From positions 70,657,414 through 70,721,413 of the forward strand of contig JALMGJ010000002.1 of the NCBI GenBank assembly GCA_023362775.1: DNA of 64,000 bases. The letters are read 5' to 3'. This DNA is from Charina bottae (Eukaryota > Chordata > Lepidosauria > Squamata > Charinaidae). Position numbers and translations under genes: made by a program. The first letter of the stretch is position 1. Each line of letters opens with the position of its first letter. This document shows positions 10,621 through 19,859 of the stretch, one piece after another. The notes under the pieces are model-generated. The model did no database searches, was not told the DNA's origin, and worked only from the letters and a program-made list of their open reading frames with translations.

Positions 10621-11707
10621 TGTTGCGAACTTCTGTCCATAGTTCTTCTGGGACCCTATCTACTAAATCTAGTCCCTTAAATCTATTCTTCACCTCCACT
10701 GCATATTCCTTAGGAATATTAGTGAGCTCATATCTAACTGATCTGTGGGTCTTCCCTATTCTCTTTAGTCTGATTCTAAATTTTGCAATAAGAAGTTCAT
10801 GATCTGAACTACAGTCAGCTCCAGGTCTTGTTTTTACCGACTGTATAGATGTCCGCCACCTTTGGCTGCAAAGGATGTAGTCAATCTGATTTCGGTGTCG
10901 ACCATCTGGTGAAGTCCATGTATAAAGTCGTCTTTTAGGTTGCTGGAAGAGAGTGTTTGTTATGCACAGTGAGTTGTCTTGGCAAAATTCTATCAGCCTA
11001 TGTCCTGCTTCATTTTGTTCTCCCAGACCATGTTTACCTGTAATTCCAGGTGTCGTCTGACTACCCACCTTAGCATTCCAGTCTCCTGTAATGAAAATAA
11101 CATCTCTTTTTGGTGTATTATCCAGTAGGTGCTGCAGATCCTCATAGAACTGATCTACTTCTGCTTCTTCAGCATCTGTGGTTGGGGCGTATATTTGGAT
11201 CACTGTGATGTTAAATGGTTTACCCTGAATTCGAATTGAGATCATTCTATCGTTTTTTGGATTGTATCCAAGCACTGCTTTAGCCACTTTATTATTAATT
11301 ATGAAGGCTACTCCATTTCTTCTGTGGTCCTCTTGTCCACAGTAGTAGATCTGGTGGTCATCTGATGTGAAGTGGCCCATCCCAGTCCATTTCAGTTCAC
11401 TGACACCTAAAATGTCTATATTTAATCTTGACATCTCACCAATAACCACATCCAATTTGCCCTGGCTCATAGATCTTACATTCCAGGTTCCTATGGTGTG
11501 TTGATCTTTAGAACATCGGATTCGTCGTTCACCACCAGCACCGTCGGCCGCTAGCCGTCCTTTCGGCTTTGAGCTAGCTGCGTCATCACATCTGGGGCTA
11601 ATTGAACGTATCCTCTGTTCCTCCCCAGTAGCATTTTGACCATCTTCCGACCTGGGAGTCCCATCTTCCGATGGTATACCGACATATCTTTGGTTGTACT
11701 GATCCAT
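10568..11707 (-). CDS. Bov-B apurinic-type endonuclease frame
   Basis: The 379-residue frame encodes the AP-endonuclease-like domain that nicks target DNA for priming. Visible motifs in order are TWNVRSM near residue 75, the catalytic Glu in LGVSELKWTG, GVAFIINNKV, IYAPTTDA, TGDWNAKVG near residue 206, RNQIDYIL, and SSDHELLIAKF near residue 308. All expected metal-binding and catalytic residues (Asn, Glu, Asp-x-Asn, Ser-Asp-His) are present. The first methionine lies ~180 bp inside the element and is plausible as the natural start. It terminates shortly after a short Lys-rich stretch, where the reading continues in the RT frame. Confidence 0.93.
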   Translation of the reverse strand: MDQYNQRYVGIPSEDGTPRSEDGQNATGEEQRIRSISPRCDDAASSKPKGRLAADGAGGERRIRCSKDQHTIGTWNVRSMSQGKLDVVIGEMSRLNIDILGVSELKWTGMGHFTSDDHQIYYCGQEDHRRNGVAFIINNKVAKAVLGYNPKNDRMISIRIQGKPFNITVIQIYAPTTDAEEAEVDQFYEDLQHLLDNTPKRDVIFITGDWNAKVGSQTTPGITGKHGLGEQNEAGHRLIEFCQDNSLCITNTLFQQPKRRLYTWTSPDGRHRNQIDYILCSQRWRTSIQSVKTRPGADCSSDHELLIAKFRIRLKRIGKTHRSVRYELTNIPKEYAVEVKNRFKGLDLVDRVPEELWTEVRNIVQEAATKKRPKEKENQ

Positions 11708-11900
11708 TTAGTTTTCATGGCAAGAATACTGGGGTGGGTTGCCATTACCTTCCCCAGGGATCGTATTTAGTCTGACCTCTCTGCCACGACCTTCCCGTCT
11801 TGGGTGTCCCTTCACGGTTTAGCTCATGGTTTCATTGAGGTGCTCAAGCTCCAGCACCACGACAAGGTAACGATCTCCTTTGCTGGAGTAAGACTGGGTT

Positions 11901-12243
11901 AAGTCATCAATTCTACCATTCAGAAGGTCACAATCAAAGCTATCCCTTATTTATTGAAATATTACTTCATGAAATGATTAGTTATCTGGGTTGGGCTGAC
12001 TTATTTTTATGCCATATATACCCTGTCCCCCTTGCCCTGCTTTCAAGCACCTTGGCAGCATCCAAACTCTTTGTTGCTTCTGCCTCTTCCCAAGAGAAGA
12101 CGATGCTTAACTTTATGACCCTATCAAGAGATGCGTGTCACATTCTTGCACTGACATGTAAGATCATCTACATTTTCTCCCTACATTAGTGGTAAGAAAT
12201 CTTGATAAGGGCCGAATTCCTACAAGAGAAATGTATGTGGGCA
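11901..12243. other. Intronic DNA, nothing recognised
   Basis: Short unique-looking stretch between the Bov-B duplication and the next SINE; no exon signals recognised. Confidence 0.5.
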
Positions 12244-12252
12244 TTAATGTGG

Positions 12253-12587
12253 TAAAGGTAAAGGTACCCCCCGCACATTTGTGCAGTCGTGTCCGACTCT
12301 AGGGGCCGGTGCTCATCTCCGTTTGTTAGCCAAAGAGCCAGCGTTGTCCGAAGACGCTTCCTCGGTCATGTGGCCGCATGACACGTGCGGAACGCTGTTA
12401 CCTTCCCACCGAACTGGTACCTATTCATCTACTTGCATTTGCATGCTTTCGAATTGCTAGGTTGGCAAGAGCTGGAGCTAGTGCGGGAGCTCACTCCGCA
12501 CGCAGGGCTAGGGATTCGAACCTCCGAACTTGCAATCTTCCGATCAACAAGCCTGGCGTCTTACCCGCTGAGCCACCACGCCCCTTG
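12253..12587 (-). mobile_element. Sauria-type SINE, full length
   Basis: Read on the minus strand it has the tRNA-like head (GGGGCGTGGTGGCTCAGCGGG), the GGTTCGAATCCC B box, the common body and the AGAGTCGGACACGACTGCAC tail ending in CTTTACC units. The 9-bp TTAATGTGG occurs on both sides (12244-12252 and 12588-12596). Confidence 0.92.
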
Positions 12588-12756
12588 TTAATGTGGACTG
12601 GGGATAAAAGTGTGTAAGACCATTTATACTTTCTCTTTCTGGCACTTCCTTTTCTTCTTTTTATCTAGCAGCTCATTTCACTGATAACCTCTTTCCCCCT
12701 TTCTTTTCATCCTCAGTTTGCTCCTGCTGCAGGAATCCATGAACATATACCCTCAG

Positions 12757-13095
12757 AGATAAGGCAAGCCCCCACTCTCCCGGCCTTCCGAAAGGGGCTC
12801 AAGACGTGGTTGTGCCACCTCGCTTAGGGTGGGAGGGGGGATAGTTTGTTGTGGGGGTGGCTGGCACCTTGATGCGGCCCTGAGAAATTGTATCAAGACT
12901 GTGATCTCACCATCTTGGGTTTTAGATCTCACATTTTATATTTTAGAGTTTTTAGTATATTTGTATATGTATATTTTATAATGTATCTCTTTTAATCGGT
13001 ATTTAACTCTTTTACTGTTTTAATTCGCTTGTAAACCGCCCAGACTCGTTTGTACGAGATGGGTGGTGAAGAAATGCGATAAATAAATAAATATT
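12757..13095 (+). repeat. L2-type LINE 3' end fragment
   Basis: It begins within the last codons of the L2 ORF (the CTTCCGAAAGGGGCTCAAGACGTGG region, encoding the RKGLKTW-like end). It continues through the 3' UTR and ends with the hairpin ACCGCCCAGACTC...GAGATGGGTGGT followed by (TAAA)n. It is an ordinary 5'-truncated L2 insertion. Confidence 0.8.
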
Positions 13096-13704
13096 TTGAA
13101 AGAATAGGTAGTACAAATAAGAAAAGTGGGTACAGATATGGGTGGATACGCAGCAAAACTGAAATATCATAAAACTAATATATTCCAATACATCATTAGA
13201 AGCATTTAGTTTTATGAGATATTATATATCCTTTTTCTAATCAAAATCCATGCATCACAGTTAAGCTTTAAACTTAAAATGTTTGGTTAACATTGTTCAA
13301 ATCACTGAAGGAAACCTACAGGTAGTGAGTAATGCATTCCACCAATACTATAAATTATACATCGTTAAAATATAGATTATAGAATCCAAATTTTAGATGT
13401 GGTACAATTCCACATATAAAATTATATCCAATAATTGTTTCCAATTAAAATTAAATTCTGCATCAGATTTAAAATACAAAGTTATTCTAGATGTCAAGGC
13501 ATATTCCCACAATTTAGTTAGCCATTCTTCCAAAGAGGGAATTAAAGGTCTTCTCCAAAAAAAGACGTATAAAATCTTTGCAGCTGCTAACATACAGTAT
13601 ACAATGCCAATTCAGTTAATTTTTGGAGGGATATATAGTTTAGAAAGTTTGATCAAAGTATCTCAGGTTGCAATGGAATTGCAACTTTCAATATTTGTTC
13701 CAGT

Positions 13705-13842
13705 CTTTTTTCTCTTGTGTTTCTGCATTTTTAAAGGTTTTTTTTTTCTTTCTTTGTAGTTTTTTGTAGTTTTTTGGGGGTTTTTTGTAGTTTTTATTCT
13801 TCTCTTGAAACCTAATAAAATTTACTACAAAAAAAATTGTTC
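13705..13842 (+). repeat. L1 3'-end fragment with poly(A)
   Basis: The sequence TTGTAGTTTTTATTCTTCTC, CTTGAAACCTAATAAAATTT and the following ACTAC(A)n is nearly the reverse complement of the 3' end of the short L1 at 17667-20999. It has AATAAA and an A tail in plus orientation and lies inside the minus-strand L1. Flanks TTTGTTCCAGTCT and ATTGTTCAAGTCT look like a diverged target duplication. Confidence 0.6.
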
Positions 13843-13909
13843 AAGTCTACAGTGAATAATTTTCCAATATTGTTGGGCTTTACAGAATTACCACCACATA
13901 TGAAAGAAG

Positions 13910-14188
13910 GCGCAATGGCTCAGTGGTTAAGACGCCAGGCCTGTCAATCGGAAGGTCGGTGGTTCAAGACCCGAGTGCCGCGTGACGGAATGAGCTCCCG
14001 CACTTACCCCAGCTCTTGCCAACCTAGCAATTTGAAAGCATGCAAATGCAAGTAGATGAATAGGTACCACTTCGGTGGGTAGGTAACAACGTTCCGCGCA
14101 CGTCATGCCGGCCACATGACCGTGGAAGCGTCTTTGGACAGCGCTGGCTCTTTGGCTAAGAAATGGAGATGAGCACCACCCCCTAGAG
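13910..14188 (+). mobile_element. Sauria-type SINE, 3'-truncated
   Basis: The tRNA-like head GGCGCAATGGCTCAGTGGTTAAGACG, body and most of the tail are present up to CCCCCTAGAG. The TCGGACACGACTG...CTTTACC terminus is absent, and a hAT-like 34-bp segment followed by an L2 copy replaces it. The head differs slightly from the other copies (GTTAAGACGCCAGGCCTG), so it may be an older subfamily. Confidence 0.88.
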
Positions 14189-14221
14189 CAGGGGTAGGCA
14201 ACGTCAGGCCCGCGGGCCGTT
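14189..14221 (+). repeat. hAT terminal fragment (about 33 bp)
   Basis: CAGGGGTAGGCAACGTCAGG then CCCGCGGGCCGTT resembles the end of a hAT element (the CAGGGGTAGGCAAC...GGCCCGCGGGCC type common in vertebrates). Only one end survives, wedged between a SINE and an L2. Confidence 0.5.
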
Positions 14222-15744
14222 CCCCTTTTTAGGGAAGGTGGTGGAGAAAGTGGTGGCGACACAACTCCAGAGGATTCTGGATGAACCGGATTATCTAGAC
14301 CCCTTTCAGTCAGGTTTCAGGCCGGGATATGGGACGGAGACTGCATTGGTCGTGCTTATGGATGATCTCTGGCAAGGACGGGATGGTGGTAGTGCATCCA
14401 TCCTTATCCTTTTAGATCTTTCAGCGGCTTTTGATACCATCGACCATGGTATCCTTTTGGGACGGCTCAGGGAGTTGGGGGTGGCCGGTGTGGTTCTGCA
14501 GTGGTTTGCCTCCTTCCTCCAGGGCCGTTCCCAATCAGTGATGATAGGGGAGGAGAGATCTGACCCACGGCCCCTCCTGTGTGGGGTGCCACAGGGTTCG
14601 GTGCTCTCCCCTCTCCTATTTAACATCTATATGAAGCCGCTGGGTGAGATCATCCGTCACCACGGGATGAAATACCATCTATATGCTGATGATACACAGC
14701 TGTATATTTCTATCCCGGGTGAAGTAAGTGATGCAGTTGCCACCCTATCTCAGTGTCTGGAGGATGTGGGGGCCTGGATGGGGAACAACAGGCTTCGACT
14801 GAACCCTAGTAAGACAGAGTGGCTATGGATTGATGGCCGCTCGGGTTCTAGGAAGTTGTCATCTTTGGCTCTAGAGGGGGTTGCACTACCCCATTCGGAG
14901 CCAGTGCGGAATCTGGGGGTTCTCCTGGACTCACAACTCCTGCTGGAAGAGCAGGTGGCAGTCGTGGCCAGGAGGGCCTTTGCACATCTTCGGATTGTGC
15001 ACCAGTTACGCCCTTTCCTGGACCGAGATGCCCTCCGAACAGTCACTCATGCCCTTGTCATCTCCCACATAGACTATTGTAATGCGCTCTACATGGGGCT
15101 ACCCTTGAGGAGTATCCGGAAGCTTCAACTGGTCCAGAATGCGGCCGCGCGGACAATTATTGGGGCCAGAAGATCGGCCCATGTGACACCGTTGTTACGC
15201 GAGCTGCATTGGGTACCGGTTTGCTTCCAGGTACAATTCAAGGTGTTGGTTATCACCTTTAAAGCCCTACATGGCATAGGACCAGGTTACCTGACGAACC
15301 GTCTCATCCCCAGGACATCGACCCGTCCCACCCGTTCAGCCAGAGAGGGCTTGCTGCGGACCCCATCGATTAAAGAGTTCCACCTAGCGGGGTCCAGGAA
15401 GCGGGCCTTCTCTGCAGTTGCGCCCGCCCTTTGGAATATCTTACCCCCGGAGCTGAGGCTGATTTCCTTGCTCTCAGCCTTCCGGAAAGGCTTAAAGACC
15501 TGGTTTTGCCGTCCTGCCTGGGAGGGAAACGCCAACAGTTCCTCTTGGGGATGGCTGGTCCCTTGAAGCCTCCCAGTATCTTATTTTAACATTTTACCCT
15601 TGGAATTCATATTATGTATTGTTGTAATTTTATATTTCTTTTAATTCTATTTTATTGTGCACCGCCCAGGGTCCCCACTGGAGGAGATGGGCGGTAATAT
15701 AAATTTGATAAAAATAAATAAATAAATAATAATAAAAATAATAA
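14222..15744 (+). mobile_element. L2-type LINE, 5'-truncated, copy A
   Basis: It starts within the RT domain and continues to the L2 3' UTR, ending in the hairpin ACCGCCCAGGGTCCCC...GAGATGGGCGGT and a long A/T-rich (TAAA) tail. It lies inside the old L1, together with the adjacent SINE and hAT fragments. Confidence 0.88.
14238..15566 (+). CDS. L2 reverse transcriptase (truncated, open)
   Basis: The 442-residue frame begins in the fingers of the RT (KVVATQLQRILDEPDYLDPFQSGFR). It shows motif A LDLSAAFDTIDHGILLGRL, LCGVPQGSVLSPLLFNIYM, the catalytic YADDTQLYISIPG at about residue 150, and the thumb and C-terminal region ending GLKTWFCRPAWEG. It has no in-frame stop. The endonuclease and N-terminal RT are missing, so the methionine at 14238 is not a natural start and the copy is not autonomous. 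The sequence belongs to the L2/CR1 superclade; I favour L2 because of the tail. Confidence 0.88.
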   Translation: MVEKVVATQLQRILDEPDYLDPFQSGFRPGYGTETALVVLMDDLWQGRDGGSASILILLDLSAAFDTIDHGILLGRLRELGVAGVVLQWFASFLQGRSQSVMIGEERSDPRPLLCGVPQGSVLSPLLFNIYMKPLGEIIRHHGMKYHLYADDTQLYISIPGEVSDAVATLSQCLEDVGAWMGNNRLRLNPSKTEWLWIDGRSGSRKLSSLALEGVALPHSEPVRNLGVLLDSQLLLEEQVAVVARRAFAHLRIVHQLRPFLDRDALRTVTHALVISHIDYCNALYMGLPLRSIRKLQLVQNAAARTIIGARRSAHVTPLLRELHWVPVCFQVQFKVLVITFKALHGIGPGYLTNRLIPRTSTRPTRSAREGLLRTPSIKEFHLAGSRKRAFSAVAPALWNILPPELRLISLLSAFRKGLKTWFCRPAWEGNANSSSWGWLVP

Positions 15745-15844
15745 TGTAACCTGCTGTTTACATTTCCAATGTTTTTTAGAAAAATAATTATTCATTTTAG
15801 CAATTAAGACTGGAATAATATACCAACAGTATAACACCTTATAC

Positions 15845-16198
15845 CAGAGCTTTCCAAACTTTTCATGTTGGTGACACACTTTTTAGACATGCATCATTTC
15901 GCGACACACTCTTACAGCAGGGCATCATTTCGCGACACACTCTTACAGCAGGGCACAAGGCAGGCACTAGGACCTGCGCGGAATCCTGGCAGGACAGGTT
16001 TGGAGGCAGCAAGGCACCAGGCAGGCACTAGGACCTGCACGGAATCCTAGCAGGGCAAGTTTGGAGGCAGCCAGTCACCAGGCAGGCACTAGGACCTGCG
16101 CGGAATCCTGGCAGGGCTTGGAGGAAGCAGCAGCCACGACACCCAGACACTGCAGCCGACACACTAACGTGTCGTGACACAGAGTTTGGAAAGCTCTG
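15845..16198. mobile_element. hAT MITE with ~55-59-bp tandem repeat interior
   Basis: Termini CAGAGCTTTCCAAACT and AGTTTGGAAAGCTCTG form a perfect ~16-bp inverted repeat. The octamer CCTTATAC flanks both sides (15837-15844 and 16199-16206). The interior has about three tandem copies of a unit containing GGCACTAGGACCTGC and GGAATCCTGGCAGG. The right sub-terminal region has GTGTCGTGACAC. It is the counterpart, in reverse orientation, of 40468-40726. Confidence 0.94.
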
Positions 16199-16695
16199 CC
16201 TTATACAAATTCTAAGTATAATATTCAAAGTAAATTTGATATTCTTCAACTGAAATTGCCAATATTGCATCTCTATAACTATATTCGTATTCTGCATCCA
16301 TTTAATCAGTCTTTGATCCAGTCTTTGATTTGTTCAGATTCTGAGTCATACTTCACTAATAATTTATAAATCATGCCTAACAAATGTTCAGTATTATGTG
16401 TTATAAGATTTTCAATTTTGGTCAAGCTTCTCAATATTCTCCCTAGTTTCTTTAATCCTTTTGTTGCTGTAGTGCTTATTTGAAAATACTGAAACCAATT
16501 AAATGTAGAAGAGCACTGTGTATTAAGATGCTCAAGAGATTTTATTTTTGTCCTGTTATCAATAAAATTTTGCAATCTAAACAAATAATTATCTCTCCAC
16601 TGAGCAAATTTCTTGGTGCCTTCATCTTCGTAAAAATAATAAAGAAAATAGGAAAAGTCCATATTTATCCTTTTTCCTGTATTTATCCCAAACAT

Positions 16696-16917
16696 AATGA
16701 GAAGACAGGATACCCTGGAGAAGATGCTGATGCTAGGGAAAGTGGAAGGCAAAAGGAAGAGGGGCCGACCAAGGGCAAGATGGATGGATGATATTCTGGA
16801 GGTGACGGACTCGACCTTAGGGGAGCTAGGGGTGGCAACGGCCGACAGGAAGCTCTGGCGTGGGCTGGTCCATGAAGTCACGAAGAGTCGGAAGCGACTG
16901 AACAAATAAACAACAAA
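16696..16917 (+). mobile_element. Bov-B LINE 3'-end fragment, copy 4
   Basis: The last ~220 bp of Bov-B are present (GAGAAGACAGGATACCCTGG through GTCGGAAGCGACTGAACAAA and TAAACAACA), encoding the MRRQDTLEKMLMLGKVEGKRKRG C-terminus. Flanks ATCCCAAACAT (16685-16695) and ATCCTAAACAT (16918-16928) are a target duplication with one mismatch. Confidence 0.9.
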
Positions 16918-18300
16918 ATCCTAAACATTCAGTAGGTTACTTAGTAATGCATGATTCCTTACAGGTTATTTCTGTGTGTGTCAACTCAAATGGATCTGTG
17001 CAACCCTTCTGGAAGACCTACCTCTTCTATGGAAGTAAAAGCATCATAGGGAAATGTAATCCGTTCTGAAATCCATGTTAAACAGCTAACATGATGAAAT
17101 TTGGAGCCATCAGACTACCTCATTCTCTTGAATCCTGCAAGTTTTTGAATTTAATATTTGGCTTTTTATTGGACCACATATATTTCATTACTTGCCTGTG
17201 CCAAACATTTAATATCTTTTTCTCAATAAATACTGGAATCATTTGAAAGTTTAATCTTGGTAGGGTATTCATTTTGACAGCTCCAATTTTACCTGACCAA
17301 GACAGATTTAATTTTTTCTATCCAGAAATGTCTGTTAATATGCTTTTTCAGGCTAAGTAATTGTTCTTAAATAAATCTTTGTTATTATTAGCAAAAAAAA
17401 CCCTAAATATTTGACCTTCTAAGCAGAAATATTAAAGTATGTTGTTTGATATGTATATTGCTTTTCAGCCTGTCAAATTCCATGTCAACACTTGAGTTTT
17501 CTCTTTATTAATTTGGTAACCTGACACCAAACTTACTGTTATATATATTCCATCAACAATGTTAAAGAGTCTCTAGGCTGAGTACTTGTAAGTACAATAT
17601 CATCAGTAAATAACTTCAATGCATGTTCTTGTGTAGTAGATTTAATTCCTAACATTCTATTTTCTTTTTTTATAGTAAATTTTATTAGGTTTCAAGAAAA
17701 AAATAAAAACTACAAAAAAACCCCAAAAAACTACTAAGAAAGAAAAAATTAAAAAGTGCAGAAACACAAGAGAAAGATTTGTAAATTTACAAAAAGATGT
17801 GGCTTCCAACTTTTAACAGCAAGGATATACAAAATTTCCATAATCAATCTCTTACTCTATATTAAAACAAAACACCACATTATGTCTATAAGTCATTCCA
17901 CTTCAACACATAATAAAAATCACTAAGTACAGTTACTCCTCCCCTTATATTAAAATAAAGAAAAAAATTCATATAAACCTCCTAAACATCTTTCTCCCTT
18001 CCAAAAGATAAAACACATTTAATTATTCCCTTCCTTCCTACCACTATTCTATAAATTTCTGTCTATTATAATAAGAATCAAATTAAAAAGCACATAAGTT
18101 GTCTGCTATTATACTTAATAGTACAATTTTAATAATCCCAATCTTAATAAACCCAAAAAACAAAGCCAATTCAAAACAGTAAGTCCAAATCTTTAAAGGC
18201 AAATAGCATCAATGTATTGTCGAAGGCTTTCAAGGCCGGAGTTCAATGGCTGTTGTGGGTCTTCCGGGCTGTGTGGCCGTGTTCTGGAAGTTGTGGTTCC

Positions 18301-18336
18301 TAACGTTTCGCCAGCATCTGTGGCCAGCATCTTCAG
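18301..18336 (-). ncRNA. Hammerhead-like ribozyme core in PLE 1 terminus (minus)
   Basis: Read on the minus strand: CTGAAGA, one extra base, a GCTGGC / GCTGGC stem closing a CACAGAT loop, then GAAAC. PLE terminal repeats are known to carry hammerhead motifs. The CUGANGA...GAAA core is visible, but the extra base before stem II and the undetermined stems I and III leave activity uncertain. Confidence 0.4.
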
Positions 18337-18409
18337 AGGGCAGGAGCACAGATAGAAGCAAAATCTCTGTGCCCAGGTAGAGTGGGAATGTTCTATTTAT
18401 AGAGCTAAA

Positions 18410-18973
18410 TTATAGGAGATTAGGTGGGTTTTTTTGTTGTGTTGAAATGTTAACGAGTGGCTGATGAGCGTGATTAGCATGTTCATTGTGAGAAGTATTC
18501 CCATGTCCTGGTGGTTGGACTGAGTTCGTTGACCTTTTGCAGGCTGTGTTTTTCAGGACTGGTAGCCAGGTTTTGCTAATTTTTAAATTTTCTTCTTTTT
18601 TATTGTAACTGTGCTGGTGTTTGTGAATTTCAATGGCTTCTCTGTATAATCTGGTGTAGTGGCTTTTGGTGTTGTCCAGTATTTCTGTGTTTTCAAATAG
18701 GATTTTGTGTCCCGTTTGCTTGAGAGCATGTTCAGCTACTGAAGATTTTTCTGGTTGCTGTAGTCTGCAGTGTCTTTCATGTTCTTTTATCCTGGTGTGA
18801 ATGCTTCGTTTTGTGGTTCCGATGTATACTTGTCCACAGCTGCATGGTATGCGGTATACTCCTGCAGCGGTGCGGGGGTCCCTTTTGTCTTTTGCTGATT
18901 TTAGCATTTGTTGTATTTTTCTGGTGGGTCTGAAGACTGTTTGAAAGTTGTGTTTTTCCATCAGTTTTCCCAT
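18410..18973 (-). pseudogene. Penelope GIY-YIG endonuclease domain (partial)
   Basis: The 187-residue frame includes AAGVYRIPCSCGQVYIGTTK, the GIY...YIG signature with a C-x-C between the two half motifs. IHTRIKEHERHCR follows with the catalytic Arg region, then SSVAEHALKQTGH with an expected HA box. This domain nicks DNA for PLE insertion. The RT half of the protein, normally upstream, is missing, so the fragment is non-functional on its own. It is clearly a different PLE family from 22712-25634, since its half motifs and terminal repeats differ. Confidence 0.88.
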
Positions 18974-19237
18974 GCGGTCAGTGACTCCTTTGATGTAGGG
19001 CAGGAATACTTTGTTTGTGGGGGGCTGTTTTTCTTCAGTTGGATGTTGTTTTCTTGGTTTGATGGCTCTTTTTATTTCATTCTTGGAATAGCCATTTGCC
19101 TGTAGGACCCAATTCAGATGGTTAAGTTCATTGTTGAGAAATTGGGTTTCCTAATCTCCTATAATTTAGCTCTATAAATAGAACATTCCCACTCTACCTG
19201 GGCACAGAGATTTTGCTTCTATCTGTGCTCCTGCCCT

Positions 19238-19272
19238 CTGAAGATGCTGGCCACAGATGCTGGCGAAACGTT
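19238..19272 (+). ncRNA. Hammerhead-like ribozyme core in PLE 1 inverted terminus (plus)
   Basis: The same core occurs on the opposite strand in the inverted terminal copy: CTGAAGA at 19238-19244, a six-pair stem GCTGGC/GCTGGC, and GAAAC at 19264-19268. Same caveats as for the minus-strand copy. Confidence 0.4.
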
Positions 19273-19367
19273 AGGAACCACAACTTCCAGAACACGGCCA
19301 CACAGCCCGGAAGACCCACAACAGCGCAAATAGCATCAATCAAATGCTTAAAGCAAACCAGATGAAC

Positions 19368-19845
19368 TGTAGCTTGAATCATGTCAACTGCATTTCTATT
19401 TTCTCAGTGGAAACGTTTCGCTCCTTATCCAAGAAGCTTCTTCAGTCTGAGCAAAGTTAGTAAGGGAATCCTTAAATATGTTTCTAGGGTGGCTGTGGGA
19501 CCTTGCACCTGGGGCTAGGTCATGGTTATTTGAGATGTTAATTTCGAAGTCCCTTTATCATCCAAAGGAGGATCGTTAAGATTACCTTGCTGTTACCTTG
19601 CGATCCTCCTTTGGATGATAAAGGGACTTCGAAATTAACATCTCAAATAACCATGACCTAGCCCCAGGTGCAAGGTCCCACAGCCACCCTAGAAACATAT
19701 TTAAGGATTCCCTTACTAACTTTGCTCAGACTGAAGAAGCTTCTTGGATAAGGAGCGAAACGTTTCCACTGAGAAAAATAGAAATCCAGTTGACATGATT
19801 CAAGCTACAGACAATTCCACCTGGATGACTGAGAACCTTCATCGA
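19368..19845. mobile_element. Penelope-like terminal-repeat palindrome (inverted dimer)
   Basis: Two nearly identical arms, 19368-19575 and 19601-19809, are reverse complements around a 25-base spacer. A 14-bp duplication CAAACCAGATGAAC flanks the whole (19354-19367 and 19846-19859), so it inserted as a unit. Each arm contains CTGAAGAAGCTTCTTGG...GAGCGAAACGTTTC, the terminal signature of a third PLE family. No coding sequence is present. After the right arm there is a ~36-base single-copy end (19810-19845). Confidence 0.88.
19731..19766 (+). ncRNA. Hammerhead-like core in palindrome, right arm
   Basis: CTGAAGA, one extra A, then GCTTCTT pairing with AAGGAGC across a GGAT loop (seven pairs including one G-T), then GAAACGTTTC. 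The mirror copy is at 19410-19445 on the minus strand. This is the best-formed stem II of the hammerhead-like sites in the window. Confidence 0.45.
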
Positions 19846-19859
19846 CAAACCAGATGAAC

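Larger units (their letters stand above)
8667..11889 (-). mobile_element. Bov-B (RTE clade) LINE, near full length, copy 2
   Basis: This 3.2-kb element is flanked by an 11-bp duplication AAGACTGGGTT (8656-8666 and 11890-11900). Read on the minus strand it has about 180 bp of 5' leader, an endonuclease frame (10568-11707), an RT frame (8674-10620), and the Bov-B 3' terminus. The length agrees with the ~3.2 kb usual for Bov-B. The only obvious coding break is a frame change between endonuclease and RT near 10590-10600. Bov-B is the LINE best known for horizontal transfer among squamates, ruminants and other animals. Confidence 0.95.
18214..19325 (-). mobile_element. Penelope-like element 1, partial, with inverted terminal copy
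   Basis: A perfect 15-bp duplication GCAAATAGCATCAAT flanks it (18199-18213 and 19326-19340). Its minus-strand body holds the GIY-YIG endonuclease. Its left terminal region (about 18230-18415) reappears inverted at about 19150-19325 (TCTATAAATAGAACATTCCC onward). Each inverted end carries the motif CTGAAGA ... GCGAAACGTTAGG. RT is absent. This partly inverted layout is typical of Penelope insertions. Confidence 0.9.

Noticed and set aside
15960..16130. Tandem ~59-bp units considered as a CRISPR-like array
   Set aside because: No unique spacers between repeats, a eukaryotic context, and the array is the interior of a hAT MITE with an 8-bp duplication.
18410..18973. GIY-YIG domain as a host nuclease gene
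   Set aside because: It lies within a Penelope element with inverted termini and a 15-bp target duplication.
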